Of a stretch of DNA of 64,000 nucleotides, positions 9,977 through 23,700 are shown in pieces (within the stretch, counting starts at the first letter, position 1; each line of letters begins with the position of its first letter). The notes below the pieces were generated by a model. That model was not told the DNA's origin. It ran no database searches and saw nothing but the letters and a program-made list of their open reading frames with translations. The position numbers and the translations under genes are program-made. Origin of the DNA: Ricinus communis (Eukaryota > Streptophyta > Magnoliopsida > Malpighiales > Euphorbiaceae); the NCBI RefSeq assembly GCF_019578655.1, contig NC_063261.1:21081626-21145625 (forward strand). The letters run 5' to 3'.

Positions 9977-12792
9977 TGTCACGACCCCACCCGCTATTCG
10001 TGACCCAGACTAGGAATGGGTAGGCTTAAGGCCACCGAAACCCGTAGTAAGCCCCGACACTCAACGATTTAAACAAATCTCATCTCAAATTAATATTATT
10101 AAAACCATAAATTATCTTAAATGCTACACTCTACATAAATACTTCGGTCTGCCAGATAAACTAGGCGAGACCTGAAACTCAGAAAATTTACAACTGATAC
10201 ATTTACTATTACTACTGCGGAGAATCTAAGATTTACCAATTTACATACCAAATCAAATACATCACCCGATGATGAAGGAGTCAGTTACCGAATAAGAGTC
10301 GCGGAGAACTAACAAATCCGAAAAAATAAATGGAGAGTGAGTTAAAATCAAATAATCTAGGGACTATTGCTTCTTCTCAGAAAACATAGATTATTCAAAT
10401 CAGTATATCAAACCATACTATAATCATACCCTACTATTTCCTTCACATAAAATATTAATCATTCGAATCAAAATATCAACCATGCACGTAAATACAATCT
10501 ATATTATAATCATACCATAATAAATAAATAAATGAATAAATAAAAATATATTTTTACTTTTACGGGACGAGTGGCTCAGTAGAACCCTAACCCCAAATTC
10601 TAATAGCCTTTCGGCTCTCTTAATCCAACAGGTCTGGCGCCCAGAGAGCAAGCTCGATCAGGGTCCTTACCTCCAGCCTGAACACTTGAATTCCAAATAA
10701 GCCGGCGCCCAGAGAGCATTGCTCGATCAAGGACCTTAACTCCTAAGAATCAATCGAACTCAAATTGCAGAGCAAGCTCGATCAAAGGCATAAATCCATA
10801 ATAACCTTATATCCATGATCATTACCTATAAGACGCTAGTCCCGATGTAACCCATCAGGTGGCATGTTCTACAAGACACATTTGCTAATTCGCAATCATC
10901 ACATATAATAAATATCATTATCTGATGAACTCAACCAACACATATCGAAATAAAGATTAAAGATTTAAGGTAAAACAACGTGCAATTTGTGAGGGGAAAA
11001 ATAATAACGCTTATCTTATTATAACATACTAATAATAATATTTATATTATTTCAAATATTAATAATCAAGTGAAATCATTTATCTTGCGATACTAATAAT
11101 CATATTATGCATGAACTTTCAAAATAGCATATTAAATCAGACTTAGCAATAGTGCAATGATTAAATGACTTTAACTCACAGGGATTGGGCGACCTCCTAC
11201 CGCTCTCCGGTGCCTCGGTAGGAGCGAGCCAATGCATGATCATCTAATCACGGAAAACAATTTATCAATACCGAGACAATCGATCATTAATCCTAGGTCT
11301 AGACTCCTAGATCGACTGTCTAAGAATCTCGACTCGGAGAATTCTACCGAAAATCCGGCAGAACCTCCCCTACAACACGAACATTACCCCCCGTAAAAAC
11401 GGGTCCAGGACCTGCCAGAAAAACACTCCAAATATCCAACAATTTAAACAACGGGAGTCGAGTCCCCAAACTTCACTATTTCCCGACCCCGCCACACAGC
11501 ACAAAATACGAGGCAGGCAAACTGACAGACAATTATTTTTGACTCACAAAAATCATCAAATACTCAATATAAACCATTAGACACAATTAAACCAAGAATT
11601 TCTAAAATTAACGGGCCAAAGATAATTACCGAGACGCTCGATCGCTTCTACCGGAGTCCGATCGACGATCCGAACACACCATCGGACTCACAACGACGCT
11701 ACCGATGACGATCCCCGCCCGATTTTCTGATCCGACACCCGACCATCCGGAGAGATTTGCGAACGATCACGGCCGTCGATTTGCAAACGAAGCCCGATCG
11801 CCACGAAATCGGGTGCCATCGCGAAGCTTGAGATGAGGAGAGTCGGGATATGTCCTCCGATCATCCATCCTCCACGGAGCTCGCCGGAAAAGCCCAAAAC
11901 GCGGCTGCCCCCTACTTTCTCTCTCCACCGGATCTTCCGTCTCCGGCCACCACAGCGCCGGCCGCTAAAAGAAAGCTCTCGCCCAGAGAGCCGATCGCCA
12001 CCCAACTCGGCCAACAACGCCGGAACACGCTGAAGCCGCCGCTCTTCCATGGCCACAACAAGACGCCGCTTCCTTCGACCTGCTCCACGCCCCCGACGGT
12101 CGCCACCGACGACGACGCCGCCTTCCTCCCCTTCTTCTTCTACCATCGCCTCTCTCTCTCTCTCCCGATCTACTTTCTCTCTCCCCGATTTCTTTCCCTT
12201 CAATATCGACATTTGACCCCTGAACTTTTCTTTATTACAATTTAGTCCCTCAACTTTCTTAATTACTTACAATTTCATCCCTGCGAATTCCAATTTGACC
12301 CCCAAACTTCGTTTTAGCCTTTCAATTAAGCCCTTAACTATTTAATTTGGGCCAAAATCGAATTATTGAAAATACACAATTACAAAAATACCCCTGACCG
12401 ACATATTTATTTACGAAAATACCAAACTCACAAATTTCCATTAAAACCCCATAAAAATAACATTATACTTTTAATCCTTATTCCAAAATAATCCTCCAAT
12501 TAAATCCTACACACAATTAAATTAAATAATCAATTTCCAACTCAAAATTTAATACTACTAATCAATTATAATACCAATTTTCTCAAAATTCTTTTATAAA
12601 AACATCCCTTACAATTTCTATTATAATTTTCCAATATATAATTTTATTTATATAAATATGCATTTGGAAAAATTTGAATAACCAAAATATAATCATTTCT
12701 CAAATAGTTACTTGAATAAAAATAAAGCTAAAAATAACTTAAATAAAAACTCACTATTAAATATATATTAAAAAAAAATTCCGGGTGTTACA
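9977..12792 (-). repeat. LTR of the nested element (its 5' LTR)
   Basis: This copy is 2816 bp and bounded by TGTCACGACC and GGTGTTACA. Compared with 5684-8530 it lacks about 20 bp near 11648 and has many one- to few-base indels in GC-rich or homopolymer contexts. Open frames at 11688-12212 and 11850-12245 lie in the GC-rich tract and look like composition artefacts. Confidence 0.92.
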
Positions 12793-12797
12793 TGAGG

Positions 12798-14090
12798 TAC
12801 CTGAGAATTCAACTATGACTCAAAGTGATAATGACGACAGGATGGGTGTCGCTGAAATCTTGGGTGAATATATTCCATAACAACTTGAATGTGGTCATAG
12901 AATAAAAGAAGCTTCTACTCGGCTGCGAGATTTTGTGACATATACTGCACAACAAATAAGTCCCTCTGCATGTTCCTCCAATCCAATTCTGTCCACAGGT
13001 ACCTCCTATCCTATAGCACATTATGTAAATTGTGACAAATTTTCTCCATAACATCGTTCTTTTTTAGCAGCTATGACAGCCGAAAAGGATCATGCTTCTT
13101 ATGTTCAGGCCATAAAAGACATTCGATAGAAATAAGCCATTATGAAAGAAATTGAGGCACTTGAGGCTAATAGGACATGGACAGTGGAAGATTTGCCATA
13201 GAGAAAGCGAGCTCTAGGAAGTAAATGGGTTTACAAGATCAAATATAATTCTGATGGTTTGGTTGAACGTTATAAGGCTCGATTGGTGATTCTTGGCAAT
13301 AATTAAATTGAAGGAATTGACTACAATGAGACCTTCGCTCCTGTTGTAAAAATGGTTGTTGTACGTACTTTTCTTTCAATGGCAGCAACAAAGGGATGGG
13401 AATTCCATCAAATGGATGTTCATAATGCATTCTTGCATGGAGATTTAGAAGAAGAGGTGTACATGAAGATGCCACCTGGGTTCACCACTCAATAGCGTGG
13501 CAAAGTTTATCAATTACGTAAATCACTTTATGGGTTACGACAGGCCCCTCGATGTTGGTTTTCCAAATTGACAACTGCATTGAAGCGATATGGATTTCTT
13601 CAATCTCAATCTGATTATTCATTGTTTACTTTAAATCGAGACAAAATACATTTGAGTATACTGGTGTACATCGATGATCTTGTTATTGCGGGGAATGATG
13701 GAGTTGTCATTCAGAAGTTTAAAGAATATTTATGCCACTACTTCCACATGAAAGATTTGGGAACATTAAAATATTTTTTGGCCATAGAGGTGGCTCGGAA
13801 TCAAGAAGGAATTTTTCTTTGCCAATGCAAATATGCTTTGGATATTATCAATGAAGCTGGATTATTGGGTGCTAAACCATCTGGTTTTCCTATTGAACAG
13901 AATCATCATTTAACCTTAGCAGAAAATGCATTGTTGATAGATTCGAAGAAGTATTAGAGATTAGTGGGAAGATTTATTTACTTGACTCTTACTCGACCTG
14001 AGTTGTCCTATAGATTCAGAGAAGTATTAAAGATTAGTGGGAAGGTTGATTTACTTGACTCTTACTCGACCTGAGTTATCCTACAGTGTT
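12798..14090 (+). pseudogene. copia reverse transcriptase, broken
   Basis: After the insertion site the integrase-RT linker resumes. RT blocks are clear: [63 protein letters not shown] and the catalytic box VYIDDLVIAGND (YxDD). Stops at about 13128, 13136, 13200, 13305 and 13494 replace codons that are usually Gln or Trp. That is consistent with C-to-T or G-to-A decay. An open stretch survives at 13568-13957, up to a tandem duplication that breaks the frame. Confidence 0.9.
13939..14084 (+). repeat. 73-bp tandem duplication in RT
   Basis: Two abutting copies, 13939-14011 and 14012-14084, differ at about seven positions by hand alignment. Both contain gattagtgggaag and ttacttgactcttactcgac. 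The period of 73 shifts the reading frame. Confidence 0.88.
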
Positions 14091-14695
14091 CATATTTTGG
14101 CATAATTTTTGCATCAACCAAGGGAAGCTCATTGGGAAGCAGCTTTGCGCGTGGTTCATTATTTGAAGGGCAGTCTTGGATAAGGAATGTTTTTACGAGC
14201 TGATAGTGATCTTCGGTTGTATGCTTATTATGATTCTGATTAGGGGAGTTTTCCTTTAACTCGATGATCTCTTATTGGATATTTTATTATGTTAGGCACT
14301 TTTTCCATTTCCTGGAAGACTAAAAAGCAACATACAGTTTCGAGATCCTCTGCTGAAGCAGAATCCGTTCCATGGCTACCACTGTGTGTGAACTGAAATG
14401 GTTAAAGGGTCTTTTGTTGTCTCTCGGTGTTGTACACTCTCATCCTATGCTGTTGTACTGTAATAGTCAAGCAGCTTTACACATTGGTGCAAATCCTGTA
14501 TTTCATGAGCGAACAAAGCACATCGAAATTGATTGTCATTTTATTCGTGATGAGATTCAACATGGACATGTTCAGACTGCTTATGTATGTAGTTCTGAGC
14601 AACTCCCTGACAGTTTTACTAAGGCATTAGGGAGACAGCAATTCGGGTATCTTCTACGCAAGTTGGGAGTTTGCAATCTTCACGCACCAACTTGA
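14091..14695 (+). pseudogene. copia RNase H and C-terminal end, broken
   Basis: The early part, with several stops, corresponds to the RT-RNase H connection. SSAEAES near 14350 is the conserved Copia RNase H start, followed by a frameshift. The open frame 14372-14695 then reads ELKWLKGLLLSLGV, LYCNSQAALHI, HERTKHIEIDCHFIRDE and ends LRKLGVCNLHAPT, the usual C-terminus of this family. Confidence 0.9.
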
Positions 14696-14700
14696 GGGGG

Positions 14701-14898
14701 TATTAGAATATCTTAGAATCTGTAAATATCTGTCAATTATGTAAAGAGTATATTTAGGATATTTGATTTCTATATTTAAGAGATTGGTTAGCACGTCTAT
14801 GTTGTATATATATTGGTCCTCTTTGGCCTATGATAAAGGTGAAGACAGAAAATTTCTTCTCAAAAGTTTATATTTTTCATCCCTTACTTTTCCGTCCA
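14701..14898 (+). repeat. 3' LTR of the copia element (right end uncertain)
   Basis: It starts right after the purine tract ttgaggggg. The canonical TGTTAG start is mutated to TATTAG. A short LTR ending in CA at 14898 is possible, but with only a 35-bp partner at the 5' end neither the boundary nor a target duplication can be confirmed. Confidence 0.55.
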
Positions 14899-15372
14899 AG
14901 TTTACCCCTCTGCACAAAATAATTTGCACAATCTCAAGCACCACAAAAAGCAGATGATTTAAAAATAGGGAATTGTTATAATTAACTAAGAAAAACATAT
15001 TGTTAGTATTATCATTTTAAAATTAATATTCAAATTAAATTTATGTACGTCTTTGCTAATTTAATTTAATTTATTTATCTAGAAGTATTATTTGAAAAAA
15101 TCTTTTCTAATTTAATCTATTTCTCTGAGAAAGTTATTAAGAAAAATAAAAGTTATAATTAATTAGATAATTTTTATGGCAAGTATAAGTCCAGCTTATT
15201 AAATCTCTTATGAATTAAAAAAATAAATTTATATAAAACGAACAAAAAAAAAAAAAAAACTTATGTCCAAAAGTGGGTGCAATTAAAAACTGAAACAAAA
15301 TAATGGGCATAACTACAAATACGAAGAAACCAAAGACTCTAATTGTAAAATAACACTATCCTGACCCTTCAC
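14899..15372. other. intergenic, AT-rich
   Basis: No gene is seen. It includes an A-run at 15244-15259 and the distal promoter of the ribosomal protein gene. Confidence 0.5.
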
Positions 15373-15415
15373 TATAAATATCTCCTAAAACATTATAATT
15401 GTCCACAAAACCCTA
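15373..15415 (+). promoter_or_regulatory. TATA box and telo-box of the eS26 gene
   Basis: TATAAATA lies at 15373-15380 and AAACCCTA at 15408-15415, about 80 and 46 bp before the start codon. A second AAACCCTA is in intron 1 at 15530-15537. Telo-boxes near the transcription start are typical of plant ribosomal-protein and translation-machinery genes. Confidence 0.7.
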
Positions 15416-15460
15416 GCAGCACCAGTGCCAGCAGCAGTCGTCGAGCTAACACTATTGACA

Positions 15461-16921
<1,461 letters not shown>

Positions 16922-19900
16922 GCATTGAATTTAACGTGTTTGATGATCTGTTTAGGCACTGAAATTTTCTAAGCATTGTTTTGATGTTTTTACTCTTTTC
17001 AGTTGGACCTTTTAAGAGATATATATGTCTAAAGATTGAGCAAGTTTTTGACTGATGAGAATGCTTTTTGAAATCACATTATTTTCACTTGGCATGGTTA
17101 GTTCAAATCCCTTAGCTGCTTTTGCGTAGATGATGAATTATGATAGCGAATGTCTTTAGTAATGATCTTGGTTGGTAATGCTTCTACTTACTCTTCAAGT
17201 GATGAATCATTGAAGGGTAGACTAAGTTGTATTGTGAGGGCTTGATGTGCTCTGATTCCGTTTAAACCGATAGTGCTTACTCTGTACAAGTTATGTTCTT
17301 CTAATTAGCATGGAATATTCACGAACCTACAGTAATTTTTGACCCTTGTTAACACGCGGGCTTAATTGTTTTTGCATTTCTTCCATTACTTGTTGTAAAG
17401 ATGAATCGCTAGTTTTGGAGTTGTATATCTCGAGTGAAATGAAGCCCAATCGTGGTAATTTTTTGTGTCAAAAGCAATAAATTTTAGGCGTCACAGGATA
17501 TAGTTTTCCTTGTACGATTTTGTGTAAAGTAGTGATTTTTCCACGGTAAAAATTACTGTAATATACCTTCTAATTACCAAATTAACTCATGTAATCCTAC
17601 AATTGCTTTCTTGTTTGGTCAAACGAAAAATTGAGGAATTTCATTCCATGACAGAATATGATAAATAAGGAAAAGAAAAAAGAAAAAAGGATCTTTTGTA
17701 AGTCTTTTTTCTAATCCCAGTGCTCCATTTTTCTTAGTTATAGGACAGTTTGGTTCCCTTTTTAGTACCATTTTATTTTTTATTAAGTTTATGAAGTCAT
17801 AAATCTAATCTTTGCCCTCATATAAAAAATTCTTATTAGCTTATTTAATAATTAATTATGAAATGTTAATAGAATTTAACTGCTTAAAAATTCGAAACTT
17901 TTAAATTTTTTACCCAATTTAATTATAAATTAAAAAAATATTAATTCTAATCTTTAATAATGCCGACAATTTTTGTTTTCCAAAAAAAAAAAAAAAAGTA
18001 GAAAAAATATCAGCATATTAAATTGCCAACTCTCCCCACCGAACTTGGCCCAAAACCCACGAAACAGGTATCGATTTGAAACTGCTGTTACTAACTAAAT
18101 TCAAACGTTGATTTGTCACGTGTTCTTCGTCGTAGAACTCGACAATCTTCATCTTCATATTTGTTCGCAAACAGTCGCATTCCTTCGTCGTTCTTCATCT
18201 CAGTGCGTATTCGAGGTTAGGTCCGAGTAATTCTCGATCATATGGTACATGCTTTCACCCTTCTGTCTTTTTCTACAGTCTTTTCTTTTTGTCTTTCTAC
18301 CAGCTTTCCTTTTTTATATCTTTTAGTTTATGATAACAAATAAGTAATCTTTATCTTCTACTTTCTGGCTCATGTTGCCCGTAATCCGTTTCTAATTGGA
18401 AGGCACTTGTGGTTTCTCATTGTTTGTGCTGGTTGATTTACTGATTCTTGAGTTGTTTAAGCTATCTTTTGTGCTCTTTATGCTCTTAGCTCTAACAACA
18501 TCGATCGTCTTTTTAAACGAAAACTGATTATATCTGTACTTTTCTAAAAGGTGCCGTTTTATTGGTGGATGAGTTGGCAATATTATTTGCTTCCTCATCT
18601 TTTTCTTTTTCTTTTTCTGTAAAGAAAAATTTTAAAGTTTTGCCGGAAAATGCCTTAAAATCACAGAGTTCTGCGTGCAAAACTCGCCGGAATATTAGAA
18701 TTGAAATCAATATATTAATGTATGATTAAACAAACTTAATAGTACGGGCTATTATTGATAAAAACTTGATAGTTCAGGATTTTTTAGACAATTAAGCCGT
18801 TTCATTGTGTCCAATGTTTTTCTTCTTCTTTTCTTCCTTGCATTTGCCAGTTCTGGTGGCTTTTGTTCTGAAATTGGATTTGGCTTCATGCAACTGTTTC
18901 AATACTTGCTTTTCGGAAAGTTCCATAGTAGCACGATGGCTCTGGATTGCAATATCCAACAATTGGCTATCATATATTCTTGTTCAATGGATTTGATGAT
19001 TAGGGTTTGACTGACCCATGGTTGCAGCATTACTTTCAACAACTTCTGGAAACGTATGCAGAGATCTTTTTATAAACATTCTCATTGTAATGTCAGTAAC
19101 TTGAGCTTAGTATGTATTTGGGTGTTTCTGCTGTTTTTAGTTTGTATTTGGTTCTATGCACGGCTAGGGTTCTAAGTATCTCAATTCTCAACCATTTTTC
19201 TTTAGAGCTAGGCTTGACCAATGTTTAAACCATTCATCATAAACACTTATGGTTTATGAATATCGTTCCACGCCCCACAATACTTGGTCAGCTAGAGTCT
19301 TAATAAATATATGGGATAATCAATAAGCTAATTGAACTATAGAAATCCCAAATCTACAGATGAATCCCGTTTAGACTCGTCTTTTGGTCATTGCTAGGAG
19401 TTAACCCCAGGATCCCAGAATGATATTGGCCTTTCCAAAACAGCTTCGAGTGTTTTATAATAGTTTTTGTACCAGGTAATTGACATTTTCCCCTGACAAT
19501 GAATCGCCTAAGCATTGGGCAGAGAAACCGAACACTGCGTTTCTGTGCAATAAATGCAATTACTAGGTGATTCTAAGAATGAAAAACTAGATCTGAAATC
19601 TATATACTTTGGATCATATAGGATAAGAATTAGGAATCTGAATCACACAGGATAAGGATTAGGAATTTAAAGGCTGAATGAGAAATAGCTAAAGATTGAT
19701 CTGTCACCAAAACTAGCTTCTCTCTGCAAATATGGAAGCGCAACTGTACTTTTTAACCTTATTGCAATTTGTCTCACATTCTGTGTTGGTCCATTAATGA
19801 AGAAAAATTCTGCCAAATTTTAACATTTAAGACTCCTCTTTTGCTTGCTATGAAGCTCAATTCAAACATTTTCTATTGGATGGAAAGACTTCAGTCAACA

Positions 19901-20596
19901 GCAGAATTTATTTATTTTTCTTGTTTCATCTCTTTAACATTCACTTGATTTCAAGTACTAATCCCATTCTGGAGTTTCGCTTGAAGATGAAAGGGGAAGA
20001 GATGGTGGGGAGATTAGAAGCTTTTTTTTTTCTTTGTTAATATCACACCTGCCCTCATTCCTTGCTTTTTCCCATGCTTGGAGATCCATACATACAACTC
20101 TTTGCTTTAAAAACCTAATCTCATTTATGTAAAAATAGTAACCTCACTTTCTGATCCTTTTCCACATGGAACCAAAAAGATCCTACTTTTTCTAAATAAT
20201 CCCGGTGTTATGTTTCTTTCTCTTCGTCATTTCTCTTTTTTATTTTTTTATTTCTTTTTATGGTTGTTTCTGCCCCCCTTTTACCTGTTCCTTTTCTCTT
20301 AGATAAAAGCTGATGAAACCTTCAAATTATGACTGACAGCGCTGGCGTCTGCAAATAGTACAGAATTACTTTCAACTGCTTCTGAAGCACTGGAAAGCTG
20401 ATTTTTGTTCTCAATGTAGTGCCAATTTCACACATCGGTTATTTCTGCTTCTTTATCAGTGTATCTGTACTTATCATTTTTTTTCTTAGTCTACTCTTGA
20501 TGTCGGCTTTAAATTTTTGTTTCGGTTTCTGCTTATTCATTTACTGCCAAAGGTTCCAGTATTGAGTTATATACGATCAGTTAAAAGAGAGTATCA
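16922..20596. other. intergenic and probable 5' leader of the nucleotidyltransferase gene
   Basis: The first ~300 bp is the RPS26 3' UTR. An A-run is at 17983-17997. A C/T-rich, relatively GC-rich patch at 18110-18215 ends in a possible donor (gaggttagg) and may be a 5' UTR exon of the next gene. Short related sequences (attactttcaac...cttctg) at about 19030 and 20367 may be alternative leader exons. No coding gene is supported; frames at 18392-19010 are not conserved proteins I recognise. Confidence 0.4.
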
Positions 20597-20713
20597 ATGG
20601 CACCATGCAGTGGTGAGGGATCCTACATTTCTTTTTGGAACTTAAATTATGGGAGATCTTCACTGGTGTTTGTCACCTTGCTCTTCTTCAACCTCTTCCT
20701 CCAATTCACTTGA
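20597..20713 (+). promoter_or_regulatory. upstream ORF overlapping the nucleotidyltransferase start
   Basis: An ATG at 20597 opens a 38-codon frame ending TGA at 20713. It is out of frame with, and overlaps, the main start at 20649. A second out-of-frame ATG at 20605 gives only three codons. If these lie in the mature mRNA they would reduce initiation at the main ATG. Confidence 0.35.
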
Positions 20714-23700
20714 TCTATTCCCATTGTCAATTGATTCAGAACTCTGGCTAATGGCTGAGAAGAGGGCCCAGGAGATACTTTGGATTCTTCAACCTTCTTT
20801 GGCTTCTGAGCAGAAGAGAAAGGTGGTTATTGATTATATTCAAAGGTTAATTAAGCATCATTTTGCAACTGAGGTGAGAAATTCCCACCCTCTTTTCTTT
20901 GTATGTCTTTTTCTGAGAGCAATTGATATGCAATAGTTCCTTTTTATTTATATGCAATAGTTCCTTTTTCTTTTCTCTGATGTAACTTCCCTTCATTTAT
21001 TATGATAGGATTAACCCTAGAAAATTTTCTTTTTTCCGTAAAAGGTTTTTATGTTTGGATCTTTCTTCTTAGTTTATTTCTATATGCTTTGATGAAGTTT
21101 TCTTACAATGAAAGTTTGTTTTTACATTTTCCTTATATCAAAGCAAATATAGTACCTTAAAAATGTGGATTCCTCAATAAGGAGGTCTCATCTTTTGAGG
21201 TGTTGGTACTGTAAGGATTGAACTGCTATAGTTGATCTGTGGACAGTTATTAATTTATAGGACGACTAATGGATGGGTCTGCGTTTTTCTACTGAAATTT
21301 CAGTTAGATCATAGATCAGTGGACCTCATACATTGCTTTGTGCATCTCCTTCTTTTATCTAGTATATGTGTATTTCCTGCTCCTCGGGGCATGGCTCATT
21401 CCATCATTCATGCCTTGTATGTGGTGGGAAACTCATCTTTTCACCTAGAAGAATGGACCTTTTTCAGTCCGAAATGGATATTTAGTAATTAGCTTTTCTA
21501 GTTTAGGGGGGCTGGGGGATAATTTACCTGCATGTATCATCATGTGGCATGCTGTCATAAGCTGATCCAGATGCTGCCTGAAAATTTTGAGCTGGAAGAA
21601 TTTAAGACATACAGTCCTTTTCTCTTTTAACTTATTAAATTCACACTACATGGCATTTTGGCGCTTTTTAATGTAAGGTCATTCAGATCTGTTCACCTAT
21701 GACAGTCAGTTGAACAGTTATCAGGGGATCTGAGTGGCCCCCGTGACTTTTAACTGCATTTGTGCATATGCTTTACTGAGAAATTAATTCAATTTTCACT
21801 TGGTAAACTAACATCAAGTCTTTTTGTATTTCGTGTATAGGTCTTGCCATTTGGTTCTGTACCACTGAAAACGTATCTTCCTGATGGAGATATTGATCTA
21901 ACTGCACTGAGCCATCAAAACATGGAAGAGGATTTGGTTAGAGAAATATGCAATATCCTCACATATGAAGAGCAGAATTCTGAGTCTGAAGTTAAAGATG
22001 TACGATATATTCAAGCACAGGTTAACTTTCTTCACTGTAGTCCTTATATTGCAAAGTCATAACTTCGTAGTCCACTCCAATATCAATTACATTTTTACCT
22101 TAGAACTGTACTTATATATTTTGCACACACTTTCACATTATTCCGGTTATTGCCTTTTGTCAACCTTGTTGTTATAATTGCTTCCATGCTGACATATCCC
22201 TTTTTCACCATATGTTCCTTTGTTTTGCAAAGCTTAGAAAATCTGTTTGACTTCCTTCTGCCTGCTTGTGTAACCAAATGAGTATGGTATTATTTTAAGC
22301 GAGTCATCTAGGCAGTTTGTAAATTTTTTCTCGACCTAAAGACTAACTCCCTTTTAAGTTATATAGCAATATGAGGCATTGTTTTTCAGAATGCTTCTAG
22401 ATACTGGAAACTGCCATGAAAGGCCATTACATTCGTTAACAAGAAATCAATGTGAGAATGTTCACAGCTCTTTGGATGCTGATTAATGTCTTATATATTT
22501 CATCCTCATATAAATTTTTAATCAAACTAATAATAGCAATAAAAACTGTCATAATATGCCTTTTCTTTTTTGCTGAAAGTTGTGCATATTGCAGCATTAC
22601 TTCTCTCTTCATAAGTACTAGAGTATTTTATTCAAACTTTGGCATCTAACTTTTTTCTTAGTAATAAATTCATGTACAAAATTATAAATTTATTCTGCAT
22701 TCAACTTTTGTGGTCAATCTTGTATAACCTCATATGCCTCTATCAGCACATTGAATGGCCATTCTTATCTGCCTATCTTTGGTCTGGACACATACTTCAT
22801 TATTAGTTGCTTATGTAAGACGTTATTTTTTGAATCTTAGAAAAGCTACTTAGCCTGTATTGCCATCTTCTCATCAGAAAGATGCTGAAAATGCTTTCAG
22901 TGGTACTATATTACGGTAAAAGCTGAAGAGAAATAAAGTAGGTCTGCTATTCCATTTTATCCAAGTTTATGAAAAATGATGCCGTCTGCGTACATATATT
23001 CTTAAGAATTGAATCATGATCATATGTGGAACTCATTTAATGGAAGTGATGCTTAGTTTCTTTTTTTCATGTAACAAATTATAATCCACTCTTTGTTACA
23101 TACAATGTTTCAATGTTGCCATTTTGGATGACAGGTTAAGATTGTGAAATGTTCTGTGAAGAATATATCAGTTGATATCTCTTTCAATCAAATGGCAGGG
23201 CTCTGTGCTCTTTGCTTTCTGGAGCAGGTAAGTTTCTAGTCTACCACTTGGGTCTAAGTTCATGCAGTAGCTTTCTTTCCTAAAAACCTATTACCAGTAC
23301 CGATCTGTTATACAATTGGTGGGGAAGAATATCAGATGAATGGGATAAGGATTTTTTGGCAGAGTAGTTAGTACATGGTTATAGTTGTACTGGTGGGATA
23401 TTACTGTTTTCTTTTCACCATTTTTCTAAAATCATTGTTTCCTTATGTAGTTAGGGTACAATATTATTTTTAGGATTATTTTTTAACAAAGAATTCCTCG
23501 CGAATACTGTCACCAACTAAAGCTGGTGCCACTTTTAAATGCTTAGGGATGTGCACGTTGTATATCTATTTCTTTCTTCCGATCCCGCATGTTCATCCTG
23601 GCATTCTTATCTGTACCATCCTCATTCCGTGCATGGACACATTATAATGCTATGTATGGATGCATGTATATATGTATGTTTTATGCATGCAAGTGTGATT

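Larger units (their letters stand above)
5684..12792 (-). mobile_element. nested non-autonomous gypsy-type (LARD-like) LTR retrotransposon
   Basis: The element begins TGTCACGACC at 5684 and ends GGTGTTACA at 12792. It is flanked on both sides by tgagg (5679-5683 and 12793-12797), a 5-bp target duplication. Two LTRs of about 2.8 kb enclose only 1446 bp. Read on the minus strand, the LTR starts TGTAACACCC, the 5' LTR (9977-12792) is followed by a tRNA-iMet-type primer site, and a G-rich polypurine tract abuts the 3' LTR (5684-8530). No gag or pol homology is detectable in any frame of the interior, so replication must have been supplied in trans. The TGTAACACCC...GTCGTGACA termini are common in plant Ty3/gypsy families. 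Insertion is younger than the copia host. Confidence 0.92.
3334..14900 (+). mobile_element. degenerate Ty1/copia retrotransposon, split by a nested element
   Basis: Gag, zinc knuckle, protease, integrase, reverse transcriptase and RNase H homologies follow in copia order (integrase before RT). They run to about 5683 and resume at 12793 after the inserted element. All domains carry stops or frameshifts. The 3' LTR starts at 14701 right after a purine tract (ttgaggggg). Its first bases, tattagaatatcttagaatc, recur at 3334 as a 5' LTR remnant only about 35 bp long, so the 5' LTR and primer-binding site have largely been deleted. The 3' end is uncertain: a CA at 14898 is possible, but no clean target duplication could be shown. 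The element is dead. Confidence 0.88.

Noticed and set aside
11688..12245. 174-aa minus-strand frame and 131-aa plus-strand frame in the second LTR
   Set aside because: Same LTR tract as above; frames are not preserved between the two LTRs and show no domain.
14899..14960. Extension of the copia 3' LTR to about 14960
   Set aside because: No partner sequence remains at the 5' end to prove it and no target duplication is found, so the boundary was left at a possible CA at 14898.
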